Positions 30,069 to 40,061 of a stretch of DNA of 64,000 nt are shown piece by piece. This stretch comes from Rhodopseudomonas faecalis (lineage in GTDB: Bacteria; Pseudomonadota; Alphaproteobacteria; Rhizobiales; Xanthobacteraceae), in NCBI RefSeq assembly GCF_003217325.1, contig NZ_QJTI01000021.1, positions 20,459 to 84,458 on the forward strand, given 5' to 3'. Made by a program: the position numbers and the translations under genes. Below the pieces are notes generated by a model. The model was not told where the DNA came from. It was given only the letters and a program-made list of their open reading frames with translations, and did no database searches. Each line of letters starts with the position of its first letter. Within the stretch, counting starts at the first letter, position 1.

Positions 30069-30998
30069 TCAGCTCTTACGCTCGGCGACGAACCGGGCGG
30101 CGGCGCGCAGCACGTCACCCTTGTCACCAAACGGCGCCAGCGCCTGGTCGGCGCGCGCCAGCAGATCGCGGATCCGCTGCTTGGCGCCATCGACGCCGAG
30201 CTGGGTGACGAAGGTGGTCTTGCCGAGCGCGGCGTCGGCGCCGGCCGGCTTGCCGAGCGCTTCCGCGTCGCCTTCGACGTCGAGCAGGTCGTCGGCGATC
30301 TGGAACGCTTCGCCGAGCGCGCGGCCAAAATCGTCGAGCGCGGCATAATGCTGCTGCGAGGCTTGGCCCAAAATGGCGCCGGCGATGCAGCCATAGCGCA
30401 GTAAGGCGCCGGTCTTCATCTGCTGCAAGCGGGCGACGTCAACCGGCTCGCGGTCGCCGAACCGGCCTTCACCGGCAAGATCGAGCATCTGGCCGCCGAC
30501 CATGCCGCCGAGGCCCGAGGCCCGCGCCAGCGCGCGCGTCAGCAGCAGCCGCACTGTCGGGTCGGCATGGACTTCGTCGCGGCTGATGATGTCGAACGCC
30601 AGCGTCAGCAGCGCGTCGCCGGCCAGGATCGCGGTGGCGTCGTCATAGGCCTTGTGCAGCGTCGGGCGGCCGCGGCGCAGATCGCTGTTGTCCATCGCCG
30701 GTAGATCGTCATGGATCAGCGAATAGCAATGGATGCACTCCAGCGCGGCGCCGACCAGCAAGGCCGCTTCGCGCGGCACGCCGAACACCGCGGCGCTTTC
30801 CACCGCCAGGAACGGCCGCAGCCGCTTGCCGCCGCCGAGCGTCGAATAGCGGATCGCTTCCATCAGCCGGCGCGGCCGGGTGATCTCATCCGCAAGCACA
30901 TCGTCGGACAAAAGCCGGGCGAGCAGCGCCTCGATATCATCAGCGGTCTGGTCGAGACGCTGGGCGAATTCAGTGGGGGACGTGCACGTCGTCGTCAT
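30069..30998 (-). CDS. ispA: Polyprenyl synthetase (farnesyl/geranylgeranyl diphosphate synthase)
   Basis: A 309-residue trans-prenyltransferase that condenses IPP with allylic diphosphates. The first aspartate-rich motif is HDDLPAMDNSDLRRGRPT and the second is QIADDLLDVEGDAEALGKPA. The GGGKRLRPFL substrate site is present. The residues before DDLPAMD (CIHCYSLI) fit short-chain FPP synthases. ATG 30998 (MTTTCTSPTEF) is used rather than 31034. Product length is not certain from sequence. Confidence 0.92.
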   Translation of the reverse strand: MTTTCTSPTEFAQRLDQTADDIEALLARLLSDDVLADEITRPRRLMEAIRYSTLGGGKRLRPFLAVESAAVFGVPREAALLVGAALECIHCYSLIHDDLPAMDNSDLRRGRPTLHKAYDDATAILAGDALLTLAFDIISRDEVHADPTVRLLLTRALARASGLGGMVGGQMLDLAGEGRFGDREPVDVARLQQMKTGALLRYGCIAGAILGQASQQHYAALDDFGRALGEAFQIADDLLDVEGDAEALGKPAGADAALGKTTFVTQLGVDGAKQRIRDLLARADQALAPFGDKGDVLRAAARFVAERKS

Positions 30999-31134
30999 CG
31001 ATAGATAGCTCCGGAGCGAAATTCGCCGGGACAATCCGCCATGCGCCGTGCTTCGTCAATTGCGGCGGCGGCGCAGCGTTAACCCGGTGCCGGTTTTCGA
31101 TCTCAGCAAAACCGCCTAGACTGTCGCCTTACGA

Positions 31135-31863
31135 GTGACGGCGCGGCTGCGCCGTGCGGGGACGGGGCCAGCTTTGCGTTTTGTTCGCAACAATCTGATC
31201 CGCAACGTCGTGTTGGCCGTGCTGGCGCTGCTGTTGCTGCCCTATCTGCTGACACTGTTTTATGCCGGCGGCCATCCGGTCTCGACGCTGATGGCGTGGC
31301 GCTGGCTCACCGGCGCGCCGGTGACGCGGCAATGGATCGATCTGGAGCGGATCGCGCCGTCGCTGCCGAGCACTGTGGTGGCGGCCGAGGATGCCAAGTT
31401 CTGCGTGCATCATGGCGTCGATTGGGACTCGCTGCGCGAGGTGATCGACGACTACCAGGAGGGTGCCGCGCGCCGCGGCGGCTCCAGCATCACCCAGCAG
31501 CTCGCCAAGAACCTGTTCCTGTGGCCCGGCCGCAGCGTGCTGCGCAAGGGCCTGGAGCTGCCGCTGGCGCTGTGGATCGATCTGGTGCTGTCCAAGCAGC
31601 GCATCCTGGAGCTGTATCTCAACGTCGCCGAATGGGGCCCGAACGGCCAGTTCGGCGTCGAGGCCGGCGCGCAATATGCGTTCGGCCAGTCCGCCGCCCG
31701 GCTCTCGGCGCGCGAGGCGGCGCTCCTGACCGCGATCCTGCCCAATCCGGTGACGCGCAGCGCCAAGAATCCGGGGCGCGCGGTACGCCGGCTGGCCTCG
31801 ACCTATCAGGCGCGCAGCCAGTCGTCGGAGCTGGCGCGCTGCTGGCGCGGCCGCGGCGAGTGA
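31135..31863 (+). CDS. mtgA: Monofunctional peptidoglycan transglycosylase
   Basis: A 242-residue inner-membrane enzyme that polymerises lipid II. One N-terminal membrane helix ([19 protein letters not shown]) precedes a family GT51 domain. The catalytic motifs are [16 protein letters not shown] with the key Glu, [16 protein letters not shown], and [17 protein letters not shown]. No transpeptidase domain follows, which identifies MtgA rather than a class A PBP. It starts at GTG 31135. Confidence 0.94.
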   Translation: MTARLRRAGTGPALRFVRNNLIRNVVLAVLALLLLPYLLTLFYAGGHPVSTLMAWRWLTGAPVTRQWIDLERIAPSLPSTVVAAEDAKFCVHHGVDWDSLREVIDDYQEGAARRGGSSITQQLAKNLFLWPGRSVLRKGLELPLALWIDLVLSKQRILELYLNVAEWGPNGQFGVEAGAQYAFGQSAARLSAREAALLTAILPNPVTRSAKNPGRAVRRLASTYQARSQSSELARCWRGRGE

Positions 31864-32086
31864 ACGTGCGGCGCCTTGCCTCTGGTGGTATCTCTCGGTT
31901 ATCCCGGTCTAGGCTCTTGTTTTAGCGCGTGTTCTAGGCGCAATCCGGAAACCATTTCGCTCGAAAACACTCTAGCTTTGTGCGGCCGCTTCCGTTATAA
32001 GCCCGGCCTGATCTGAGTTTGCCCGCGCCCTGCCAGGCGCCGGGGGCATCCGCGTTGGATGCGAAAAACCCTGCAAGGACCATGAC

Positions 32087-32269
32087 ATGGCCGTTCCGAG
32101 AAGAAAAACCTCGCCCTCGCGGCGTGGCATGCGCCGTTCCGCTGACGCGGTGAAGAAGCCGACCTACGTTGAGGACAAGGATTCCGGCGAACTGCGCCGC
32201 CCGCATCATCTCGATCTGAAGACCGGGATGTACAAGGGCCGCCAGGTCCTGATCAAAAAGGAATCCTGA
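32087..32269 (+). CDS. rpmF: 50S ribosomal protein L32
   Basis: A 60-residue ribosomal protein with the L32 sequence [20 protein letters not shown] and a basic C-terminus ending in [10 protein letters not shown]. It lacks the cysteines of zinc-containing L32 forms, as is usual in alphaproteobacteria. It appears to be monocistronic, with its own upstream region (31864-32086) and a hairpin downstream. Confidence 0.97.
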   Translation: MAVPRRKTSPSRRGMRRSADAVKKPTYVEDKDSGELRRPHHLDLKTGMYKGRQVLIKKES

Positions 32270-32278
32270 TCCCGCCAC

Positions 32279-32304
32279 GAAGGTGCGCCGCACGGCGTAC
32301 CTTC
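32279..32304 (+). terminator. Terminator-like hairpin after rpmF
   Basis: An 11-bp stem (32279-32289 with 32294-32304, one G-T pair, loop GCAC) starts 9 bases after the rpmF stop. The following TTCTTC is only a weak T-run. Confidence 0.6.
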
Positions 32305-32361
32305 TTCGGCGCTGCTCGGCCTGCGAGCACGGATCAAGGGGCTGAGGCCGGCTCAGCTGCG

Positions 32362-32409
32362 CGCTTTCGTTGTCACACGCTTTCGTTGTTACACGTTTTC
32401 GTTGTCAAC
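32362..32409 (+). repeat. Three tandem 16-bp repeats
   Basis: The unit CGCTTTCGTTGTCACA occurs three times in a row (32362, 32378, 32394) with one to a few changes, in the gap between rpmF and the small membrane protein gene. Regular 16-base spacing could mean replication slippage or an array of protein-binding sites. Confidence 0.75.
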
Positions 32410-32508
32410 GGGCTTGCAGCACGCGCCGTCCCTGGTGAGAGAAGCAGCGCTGGCGCGGTTCGATTTGGCCGCCAGCCTGCAGGACTCGCTTGAAGAGAAG
32501 GCCGCCCC

Positions 32509-33048
32509 ATGCCGATCATCGGTTTTCCGCTGCTGCTGATCCCGCTGGCTGTCTGCAACATCATCATTTTCATGATGCCGGGCGTCGATTTCGAGGCGCC
32601 GGTGGCGGTCGTGCGGCTGTGGTCCGGCAATAGCTGGCCGCTGACGATCCGCGATTTGTTGTTGTCGGTTGCGGCGCTGCTGCTGGTGCTGGAAGTGATC
32701 AAGGCCGGCCGGCCTGGCGCCAAATTCGCGACCGACCATTTCCTGTCGCTGCTGGTGTTCGCCGCCGCGGCCGGGGAATTCGTGGCGCTGCCGCAATTCG
32801 GCAATTCAACGATGTTCATGCTGGCGATGCTGGCGCTGGTCGATGTGCTGGCCGGCATCGGGCTGCGGCCGCGCCGGGTCCGGCGCAAACCCGCCGCGCC
32901 ACCTGTGCAGAAGCAGGCCAAGCCGGCAGCCAGCGACGCTGGCACTGAACCCGCCAGCAAATCCTCCGACACCGAGACAGATAGTTCGCCGTCGATCGCC
33001 TCGCCGACGTTGCAGCCGGCTGCCAGCTCGTCATCCGCCTCGCGCTAA
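32509..33048 (+). CDS. Small membrane protein of unknown function
   Basis: A 179-residue protein. About four membrane segments fill residues 1-120 (FPLLLIPLAVCNIIIFMM; LLLSVAALLLVLEVI; FLSLLVFAAAAGEFVAL; MFMLAMLALVDVLAGIGL), followed by a basic patch RPRRVRRK and a Ser/Ala/Pro-rich cytoplasmic tail. I recognise no named domain. Codon pattern and membrane layout support a real gene, and similar proteins occur in bradyrhizobia. It is isolated, between rpmF and a divergent small gene. Confidence 0.75.
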   Translation: MPIIGFPLLLIPLAVCNIIIFMMPGVDFEAPVAVVRLWSGNSWPLTIRDLLLSVAALLLVLEVIKAGRPGAKFATDHFLSLLVFAAAAGEFVALPQFGNSTMFMLAMLALVDVLAGIGLRPRRVRRKPAAPPVQKQAKPAASDAGTEPASKSSDTETDSSPSIASPTLQPAASSSSASR

Positions 33049-33162
33049 TCCTATCTCTCGCGCTAGCGCGGGCTTGCGCGCGGGCTGCTGCGGGCTCGAG
33101 CCCGCGTCGTCGCTGATCGCTCAGCGCCGCGGTTACTTACCTTCAAGCTGTCGAGATCGATT

Positions 33163-33438
33163 TCAGATGCTGCGGCGGGGCCGGGCGCCGATCACGCGGT
33201 CGCGGCTGGCGGTGCTGCGATAGGCGGCATTGGCATCGGCCGAGCTGGCGCGGCGCAAGGTGCGCGTTTGCGGCGAATGCTGCGCGGTCGCGATCAGGTG
33301 GGTCAGGAACGACGCATCGGGGCGTGGCAGCACGCGCAGCATCGGCTGCTCGGCCGAGTCGGCGTGCAGCGAGATCATGCCGGTGCCGACCGCAGCGGGT
33401 TCCCACTCGTCTTGCTGGCTGCTTGCGTTGCCGCTCAT
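33163..33438 (-). CDS. Small hypothetical protein (91 aa)
   Basis: A 91-residue frame starting MSGNASSQQDEWEPAAVGTG and containing MLRVLPRPDASFLTHLIATA and a basic, Arg/Ala-rich C-terminus. No membrane segment or known domain is visible. The 5' context on the minus strand (GGGAGAG just upstream of the ATG) is a good ribosome-binding site. I recall similar short proteins in related bradyrhizobia, which supports it as real, but I cannot check this here. Confidence 0.6.
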   Translation of the reverse strand: MSGNASSQQDEWEPAAVGTGMISLHADSAEQPMLRVLPRPDASFLTHLIATAQHSPQTRTLRRASSADANAAYRSTASRDRVIGARPRRSI

Positions 33439-33627
33439 CAGTCTCTCCCGTCGACTGTCTCATTTCGGGAGTTCGCATCTCCCGTATCAGTGGCATCGCA
33501 AGCGCTATGCCGTGGTTCCCGATCGGAGCCACGACCGCGCGAATCGTCAGTTCTGCAGTGATTAGGAAGTTTGCCTAGCGTCCGGCATGGCCGTCGCCCT
33601 ATTCTGCACAGGAGAATCACCTCCCAA

Positions 33628-35367
33628 GTGTCCCAAAACGAGGCGACCGTGACAGTCGATCCGTCGTGCGAAGCCGCGCTTGTGCCAAACGAGCTCGCCC
33701 CCAACGCAACCACCATTCTTGCTGAGCTCGGGCAGGCGGCGTTCGTCTGGGATATCGCTTCGGATGCGATGTCCTGGAGTGCCGCCGCCGCGACGGTGTT
33801 CGAGGGCATTCCGTCGAGCGCGCTTAGCAGCGGCGCTGCGCTGGCGGGTTTCCTGGAGCCGTCGGCGTCGATCCGCAGCGACGCGCTGCGCGGCTCGCCG
33901 GCGCCCGGCGTGCGCGCGCTCTATCGGGTGGAATATGCGGTGCGGGCCTCGATCTCGGCACCGCCGTGCTGGATCGAGGAAACTGGGTTTTGGATCGCCG
34001 GCGCCGATGGCCGGCCGGCGCGCGTCGAAGGCGTGGTGCGGGTCAACAATGAGCGCCACGCCCGCGATCAGCAATTGCTGCAGCAGGCGCAGAACGATGC
34101 GCTCACCGGCGAGCTGAACCGCACCCATCTGCTCGCCGCGCTCGCCGAAGCGATCGAAGACGCCGCGCGGTTCCGCGGCAATTGCGCGTTCATGCTGGTT
34201 GGCATCGATCATCTGGCGCGGGTCAACGACTCGTTCGGCTTCGACGTCGCCGATGAAGTGATCCGCGTGGTGGCGCAGCGCATCCGCGCGCGGCTGCGCT
34301 CCGGCGATCAGCTCGGCCGGGTGTCCGGCAACAAGTTCGGCCTGGTGCTGATGAACTGCACCCCCGACGACATGGTGATCGCCGCGGAACGGTTCCTCGC
34401 GGCGGTCAGCGGCGAGGTGGTGCCGACCAGCTCCGGCCCGGTGGCGATTACCGCCTCGGTCGGCGGCGTCAGCGTGCCGCGCTATGCCCGCAGCACCGAG
34501 GAGGCGCTCAACCGCGCCCATGAATCGCTCGACGCCGCCAAGCAGCGGCGCTGCGGCTCGTTTTCGATGTGGAAGCCCGACCTCGAGCGCGATCAGCAGC
34601 GCCGGGTCAATATCCGCGTCACCGACGAGATCGTCACCGCGCTTAATGACCGTAGGATCGCGCTGGCGTTCGAGCCGGTGATCTCGGCCGGCTCGCGGCA
34701 GACGGCGTTCCACGAATGTCTGGTGCGGATGCAGCAGCAGGACGGCGAATTGCTGCTGGCGCCCGATATCGTTCCGGTGGCGGAGCAGCTCGGTTTGATC
34801 CGGCTGGTCGATCATCGCGTGCTGGAACTGGTGGTCAGCGAATTGGCCGCCGCGCCGTCGATCGAGCTCAGCCTCAATATCTCGCCGGAAACCACCATGG
34901 ATGCCGATTGGTGGTCATCGATCGAATCGCTGCTGTCGGCGCATCCCGGCCTTGCTCAGCGGCTGATCGTGGAAATCACCGAGACGGTCGCGATCAAGGA
35001 TCTCGATCACGTCCGCAGCTTCGTCACCCGGCTGAAAGGTTTTGGCAGCCGAATCGCGATCGATGATTTCGGCGCCGGCTACACCTCGTTCCGCAATCTG
35101 CGCGCACTCGGCGTCGATATCGTCAAGATCGACGGCGCATTCGTGCAGAACATCAGCCATTCCGCCGATGATCGCGCCTTTGTGCAGACCTTGATCGATC
35201 TGGCGCGGCGCCTGGAAATCAAGACCGTGGCTGAATGGGTGCAGGATGAGGCCGCCGCCGAGATGCTGCGCGATTGGGGCTGCGACTACATTCAGGGCCG
35301 GCTGACCGGGCTGGCGTCATCGCACCGGCCCTGGCGTTCCGCTGCGCGCAGCGCGCTGGCGGGCTGA
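33628..35367 (+). CDS. GGDEF-EAL protein with degenerate active-site motifs
   Basis: A 579-residue protein. A PAS-like N-terminus (about 30-140), a GGDEF domain (about 155-315) with SGNKF instead of GGDEF near 233, and an EAL domain (about 330-560) with ECL instead of EAL near 363. The EAL domain still keeps the Glu and Arg of HECLVR, the Asn of LSLNIS, VEITET, IDDFGAGYTS and VKIDGAF; the usual AEGVE reads AEWVQ. It cannot be a normal cyclase. It may be a weak phosphodiesterase or a c-di-GMP-binding regulator. GTG 33628 with AGGAG 12 bases upstream is the likely start. Confidence 0.85.
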   Translation: MSQNEATVTVDPSCEAALVPNELAPNATTILAELGQAAFVWDIASDAMSWSAAAATVFEGIPSSALSSGAALAGFLEPSASIRSDALRGSPAPGVRALYRVEYAVRASISAPPCWIEETGFWIAGADGRPARVEGVVRVNNERHARDQQLLQQAQNDALTGELNRTHLLAALAEAIEDAARFRGNCAFMLVGIDHLARVNDSFGFDVADEVIRVVAQRIRARLRSGDQLGRVSGNKFGLVLMNCTPDDMVIAAERFLAAVSGEVVPTSSGPVAITASVGGVSVPRYARSTEEALNRAHESLDAAKQRRCGSFSMWKPDLERDQQRRVNIRVTDEIVTALNDRRIALAFEPVISAGSRQTAFHECLVRMQQQDGELLLAPDIVPVAEQLGLIRLVDHRVLELVVSELAAAPSIELSLNISPETTMDADWWSSIESLLSAHPGLAQRLIVEITETVAIKDLDHVRSFVTRLKGFGSRIAIDDFGAGYTSFRNLRALGVDIVKIDGAFVQNISHSADDRAFVQTLIDLARRLEIKTVAEWVQDEAAAEMLRDWGCDYIQGRLTGLASSHRPWRSAARSALAG

Positions 35368-35464
35368 TCAGCGCTCAACAACGGTTGATGAAGTCATCAT
35401 GCGTCTTTGCCGGGCAGGTCCCGGCTATCGACGTTTCTTTGCCGCGACGCCTGCCGCTAACCAA

Positions 35465-35532
35465 TTCCACCGGACCCCATGCCACCGGACTCAATGCCAC
35501 CGGACTCAATGCCACCGATCCAATGCCGCCCC
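35465..35532 (+). repeat. Tandem 15-bp repeat
   Basis: The unit ATGCCACCGGACTCA is present as two perfect copies (35479-35493, 35494-35508), flanked by diverged copies on both sides, in the gap between two convergent genes. If translated it would read MPPDS repeats, but no start signal supports a gene. Confidence 0.75.
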
Positions 35533-35610
35533 ACCGCTTTCAAGGAGCGGATGCCCGGCGCGGGCATCGAGGGGCCTTGCTGATCGGCGGTCATACGCGC
35601 CGTGACGGTA

Positions 35611-36219
35611 TTACTCGTCTTTCTTGGCGGCGGCGTTCGACATCTGCTCGAGCCGCTCCTGCATTTCCTTCATCTGGCGCCGCAGTTCCTCGATGCCGCT
35701 GCTGTCATCGGCCGATTCGCTGGTGGCGTTGTCCTGCGTGACTTCAGGGACCGCAGCGCCCGGCGTCTGCACGAACGGCTTGAACATCGAGAAGGTTTGC
35801 TGGAACAGCTCCATGTTGCGCCGCACTTGTTCTTCCAGCGGCGCAAACGGCCCGACGCTGAACGTCGAGGAGATCTGTTTGCGGAATTTCTCCTGCTCGC
35901 GCGTCAGCGTATCGATCGACTGCTCGAGATAGCGCGGCACCACCATCTGCATGCTGTCGCCATAGAAGCGGATCAGCTGGCGCAGGAAAGTGGTCGGCAG
36001 CAGGTTCTGCCCGGCCTTGTTTTCCTGCTCGAAAATGATCTGCGCGAGCACTGATCGGGTGATGTCATCGCCCGATTTGGCGTCATAAACCTGAAAATCT
36101 TCGCCGTTTTTCACCATTGCGGCGAGATCTTCCAAAGTCACGTAAGTACTGGTTCCGGTGTTGTACAGCCGGCGATTCGCGTACTTCTTGATGGTCGTCG
36201 GCAGGTTGGATTTCGCCAT
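35611..36219 (-). CDS. phaR: Polyhydroxyalkanoate synthesis repressor PhaR
   Basis: A 202-residue DNA- and PHB-binding repressor of phasin and PHB genes. The N-terminal PHB_acc_N domain starts TTIKKYANRRLYNTGTSTYV, and the PHB_acc domain contains NLLPTTFLRQLIRFYGDSMQ. A Gln/Glu coiled-coil C-terminus follows. ATG 36219 is preferred; GTG 36225 is two codons upstream. It is divergent from phaA, the classic phaR-phaAB layout. The polymerase gene phaC is not in the window. Confidence 0.95.
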   Translation of the reverse strand: MAKSNLPTTIKKYANRRLYNTGTSTYVTLEDLAAMVKNGEDFQVYDAKSGDDITRSVLAQIIFEQENKAGQNLLPTTFLRQLIRFYGDSMQMVVPRYLEQSIDTLTREQEKFRKQISSTFSVGPFAPLEEQVRRNMELFQQTFSMFKPFVQTPGAAVPEVTQDNATSESADDSSGIEELRRQMKEMQERLEQMSNAAAKKDE

Positions 36220-37698
<1,479 letters not shown>

Positions 37699-37762
37699 TT
37701 TGGCTGACGTTGCTCACCTCATGATGCGGCGCTTATCGTTGCACTGCACCTAATGATCTTGA

Positions 37763-37790
37763 ACGCCCGGCCGTCGTGCCGGGCGTTTTT
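37763..37790 (+). terminator. Intrinsic terminator between phaA and phaB
   Basis: A 9-bp perfect stem ACGCCCGGC/GCCGGGCGT (37763-37771 with 37778-37786) is followed by five T residues. It implies that phaB is at least partly transcribed from its own promoter in 37791-37964. Confidence 0.85.
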
Positions 37791-37964
37791 GTCTTGAAGT
37801 TCGTCGAAACGCCGATTTAACTCGATATGAACTGTAAAGGGGACGTCATCAGCAACAGCAATAACAAGTCTCGAATCTGATCGCGCTTCCAATGGCAAAT
37901 GCAGCGCAGGATTCCGGGTCCGCAAGTCGCGGGCCAGGTTTTACGCGCGGGGAGGAGTGGGAAT

Positions 37965-38690
37965 ATGTCACGCGTCGCTTTGGTTACGGGGGGCACTCGT
38001 GGGATCGGTGGTGCGATCAGTAAGGCTCTGAAGGAGGCAGGTTACCGAGTCGCAGCGAACTATGCCGGTAACGATGTCGCCGCCGAGAAGTTCAGGTCCG
38101 AGACTGGAATTCCGGTGTTCAAATGGGATGTGAGCTCGTACGACGACTGTGTCGCCGGCGTGAAGAAGGTAGAAGCCGAGCTCGGTCCGATCGAAGTGCT
38201 GGTCAACAATGCCGGCATCACGCGCGACAGTGCCTTTCACAAAATGTCGATCGAACAATGGGGCGCGGTGGTCAGCACCAATCTCGGCTCGCTGTTCAAT
38301 GTCACCCGGCAAGTGATCGAAGGGATGCGCAGCCGCAAATTCGGCCGCATCATCAACATCTCCTCGGTCAACGGCCAGAAGGGTCAGTTCGGGCAGGTCA
38401 ACTACTCGGCGGCCAAGGCGGGCGATATTGCCTTCAGCAAAGCGCTGGCGCTGGAGAACGCGCGCGGCGGCATCACCGTCAATGTGATCTGCCCCGGTTA
38501 CATCAACACCGAGATGGTACAGGCGGTGCCCAAAGAGGTGCTCGAAAAGAATATTCTGCCACTGATCCCGGTCAATCGGCTGGGCGAGCCGGAAGAAATT
38601 GCGCGCGGCGTGGTGTTTCTTGCCGCGGACGAAGCGGGCTTCATCACCGGCTCGACGCTGTCGATCAATGGCGGGCAATTCATGAGCTGA
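37965..38690 (+). CDS. phaB: Acetoacetyl-CoA reductase
   Basis: A 241-residue NADPH-dependent short-chain dehydrogenase that makes (R)-3-hydroxybutyryl-CoA for PHB. The cofactor motif is TGGTRGIGGAI, the active site has Ser in NISSVNG and Tyr/Lys in VNYSAAKAG, and NNAGITRD is present. ATG 37965 has a near-perfect GGAGGAG site (37951-37957) and MSRVALVTGG is the family start; the upstream extension to 37899 has none. Confidence 0.96.
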   Translation: MSRVALVTGGTRGIGGAISKALKEAGYRVAANYAGNDVAAEKFRSETGIPVFKWDVSSYDDCVAGVKKVEAELGPIEVLVNNAGITRDSAFHKMSIEQWGAVVSTNLGSLFNVTRQVIEGMRSRKFGRIINISSVNGQKGQFGQVNYSAAKAGDIAFSKALALENARGGITVNVICPGYINTEMVQAVPKEVLEKNILPLIPVNRLGEPEEIARGVVFLAADEAGFITGSTLSINGGQFMS

Positions 38691-38727
38691 TTCGCGGCGC
38701 TGGCGCCGTCATGGCGAGCAACGCGCT

Positions 38728-39603
38728 ATGACGGTGCGCAGTGCCACGCTGATCGGACTGAGCGCCATCGCAATGTGGTCGCTGCTGGCGGTGATGACGG
38801 TCGCCACCGGCACGATCCCCGCGTTCCAGCTCTTGGCGATGACCTTCGCGATTGGCGCGCTGGTGTGTTCGCTCGGCCTGTTGCTGCGGCCGGGCGCGGT
38901 GTCCGCGCTGAAGCAGCCACCGCTCGCCTGGGCGGTCGGCGTCGGCGGGCTGTTCGGCTATCACGCGCTGTATTTCCTGGCGCTGCGGCTCGCGCCGCCG
39001 GCCGAGGCCGGGCTGGTCAATTATCTTTGGCCGCTGCTGATCGTGCTGTTCTCATCCTTGCTGCCCGGCGAGACATTGCGCTGGCATCATTTGCTGGGCG
39101 CGCTGCTCGGGCTGCTCGGTACCGTGCTGCTGTTCGCCGGCAATGCTGCGGCGCAATTCGAGCGCGGTCATCTGATCGGTCTTGGCGCGGCGTTCGTCGC
39201 GGCGTTCGTGTGGGCGAGCTATTCGGTGATGTCGCGCCAGCTGCGCGCGGTGCCGACCGATGCGGTCGCCGGTTTCTGCGCCGTCACCGCGCTGCTGGCG
39301 GCGCTGGTGCATGTCATGGTCGAAGAGACCGTGTGGCCGCAAAGCGCGCTGGCTTGGCTGTCGGCGCTGGCGCTCGGTATCGGTCCGGTCGGCGCGGCGT
39401 TCTATGCTTGGGACATCGGCATGAAGCGCGGCGATATCCGGGTGATCGGTGCAGCCTCTTACGCGACGCCGCTGCTATCGACCGGCTGTTTGATCCTGGC
39501 CGGCTACGCGCAGCCGAGCCTGGCGCTCGGCTTTGCCGCAGTGCTGATCGCCGGCGGCGGGCTGATCGCCGCCAAGGACATGATCTGGCGCAAGCGGTCC
39601 TGA
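38728..39603 (+). CDS. DMT-superfamily exporter, YddG-like
   Basis: A 291-residue inner-membrane protein with ten predicted membrane segments in two EamA repeats. The VNYLWPLLIVLFSSLLPGE stretch resembles the aromatic amino acid exporter YddG more than other EamA proteins in this window. ATG 38728 lies 37 bases after phaB. It faces the cupin gene convergently with a 14-base gap. Substrate is inferred from family resemblance only. Confidence 0.85.
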   Translation: MTVRSATLIGLSAIAMWSLLAVMTVATGTIPAFQLLAMTFAIGALVCSLGLLLRPGAVSALKQPPLAWAVGVGGLFGYHALYFLALRLAPPAEAGLVNYLWPLLIVLFSSLLPGETLRWHHLLGALLGLLGTVLLFAGNAAAQFERGHLIGLGAAFVAAFVWASYSVMSRQLRAVPTDAVAGFCAVTALLAALVHVMVEETVWPQSALAWLSALALGIGPVGAAFYAWDIGMKRGDIRVIGAASYATPLLSTGCLILAGYAQPSLALGFAAVLIAGGGLIAAKDMIWRKRS

Positions 39604-39617
39604 TCGGTCGCGGCTCG

Positions 39618-40061
39618 TCACGCGTAAGGCGGCGACCAGTCCTTGTCGGCCAGCTCAAAACTGGCGAAGTCAAAGCCCGGCGCCACCGTGCAGCCGACCA
39701 GCGTCCAGTCGCCTTCGCTTTCCGCCGCCTGCCAGGCATGGGGCGGCACGATGCCTTGCGGCAGCTCGCCCGCGGCGAGATCGGCGCCGAGCCGCAGCGT
39801 GCGCAGCCCGGTGCCATCGGCGATCCGCAGCGTCAGCGGCGCGCCGGCGTAATAGTGCCAGATCTCGACGGCATCGATCCGGTGCCAATGTGAGCGCTCG
39901 CCGCGCGCCAGCAGGAAATAGATCGCGGTGGAGTGGGCGCGGCCATCGTCCTGGCCGCGGGGATCGCGAAAGGTCTCGCGATAATGGCCGCCCTCGGGAT
40001 GCGGCTGCAGCCCGAGCCGGGCGATGATGTCGTGGGCGCTGAGCTGGGGCGGATGGGGCAT
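39618..40061 (-). CDS. Cupin-fold protein (DUF985/Cupin_5)
   Basis: A 147-residue beta-barrel protein with the DUF985 hallmarks PHPEGGHYRETFRD, STAIYFLLARGERSHWHR, EIWHYYAGAPL and VGCTVAPGFDFASFEL. The conserved His residues may bind a metal, and the biochemical role of the family is not settled. Its ATG overlaps the gloB stop by one base (TAATG), so the two are translationally coupled. Confidence 0.88.
   Translation of the reverse strand: MPHPPQLSAHDIIARLGLQPHPEGGHYRETFRDPRGQDDGRAHSTAIYFLLARGERSHWHRIDAVEIWHYYAGAPLTLRIADGTGLRTLRLGADLAAGELPQGIVPPHAWQAAESEGDWTLVGCTVAPGFDFASFELADKDWSPPYA

Noticed and set aside
33049..33162. Possible extra gene between the small membrane protein and the 91-residue gene.
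   Set aside because: There is only a GCGCGGGCTTGCGCGCGGGCTG-type GC-rich patch, and no frame or hairpin is convincing.
35274..35741. 155-codon plus-strand frame across the 15-bp tandem repeat and the phaR end.
   Set aside because: It overlaps two real genes and is Arg/Pro/Ser-rich. There is no ribosome-binding site or homology.
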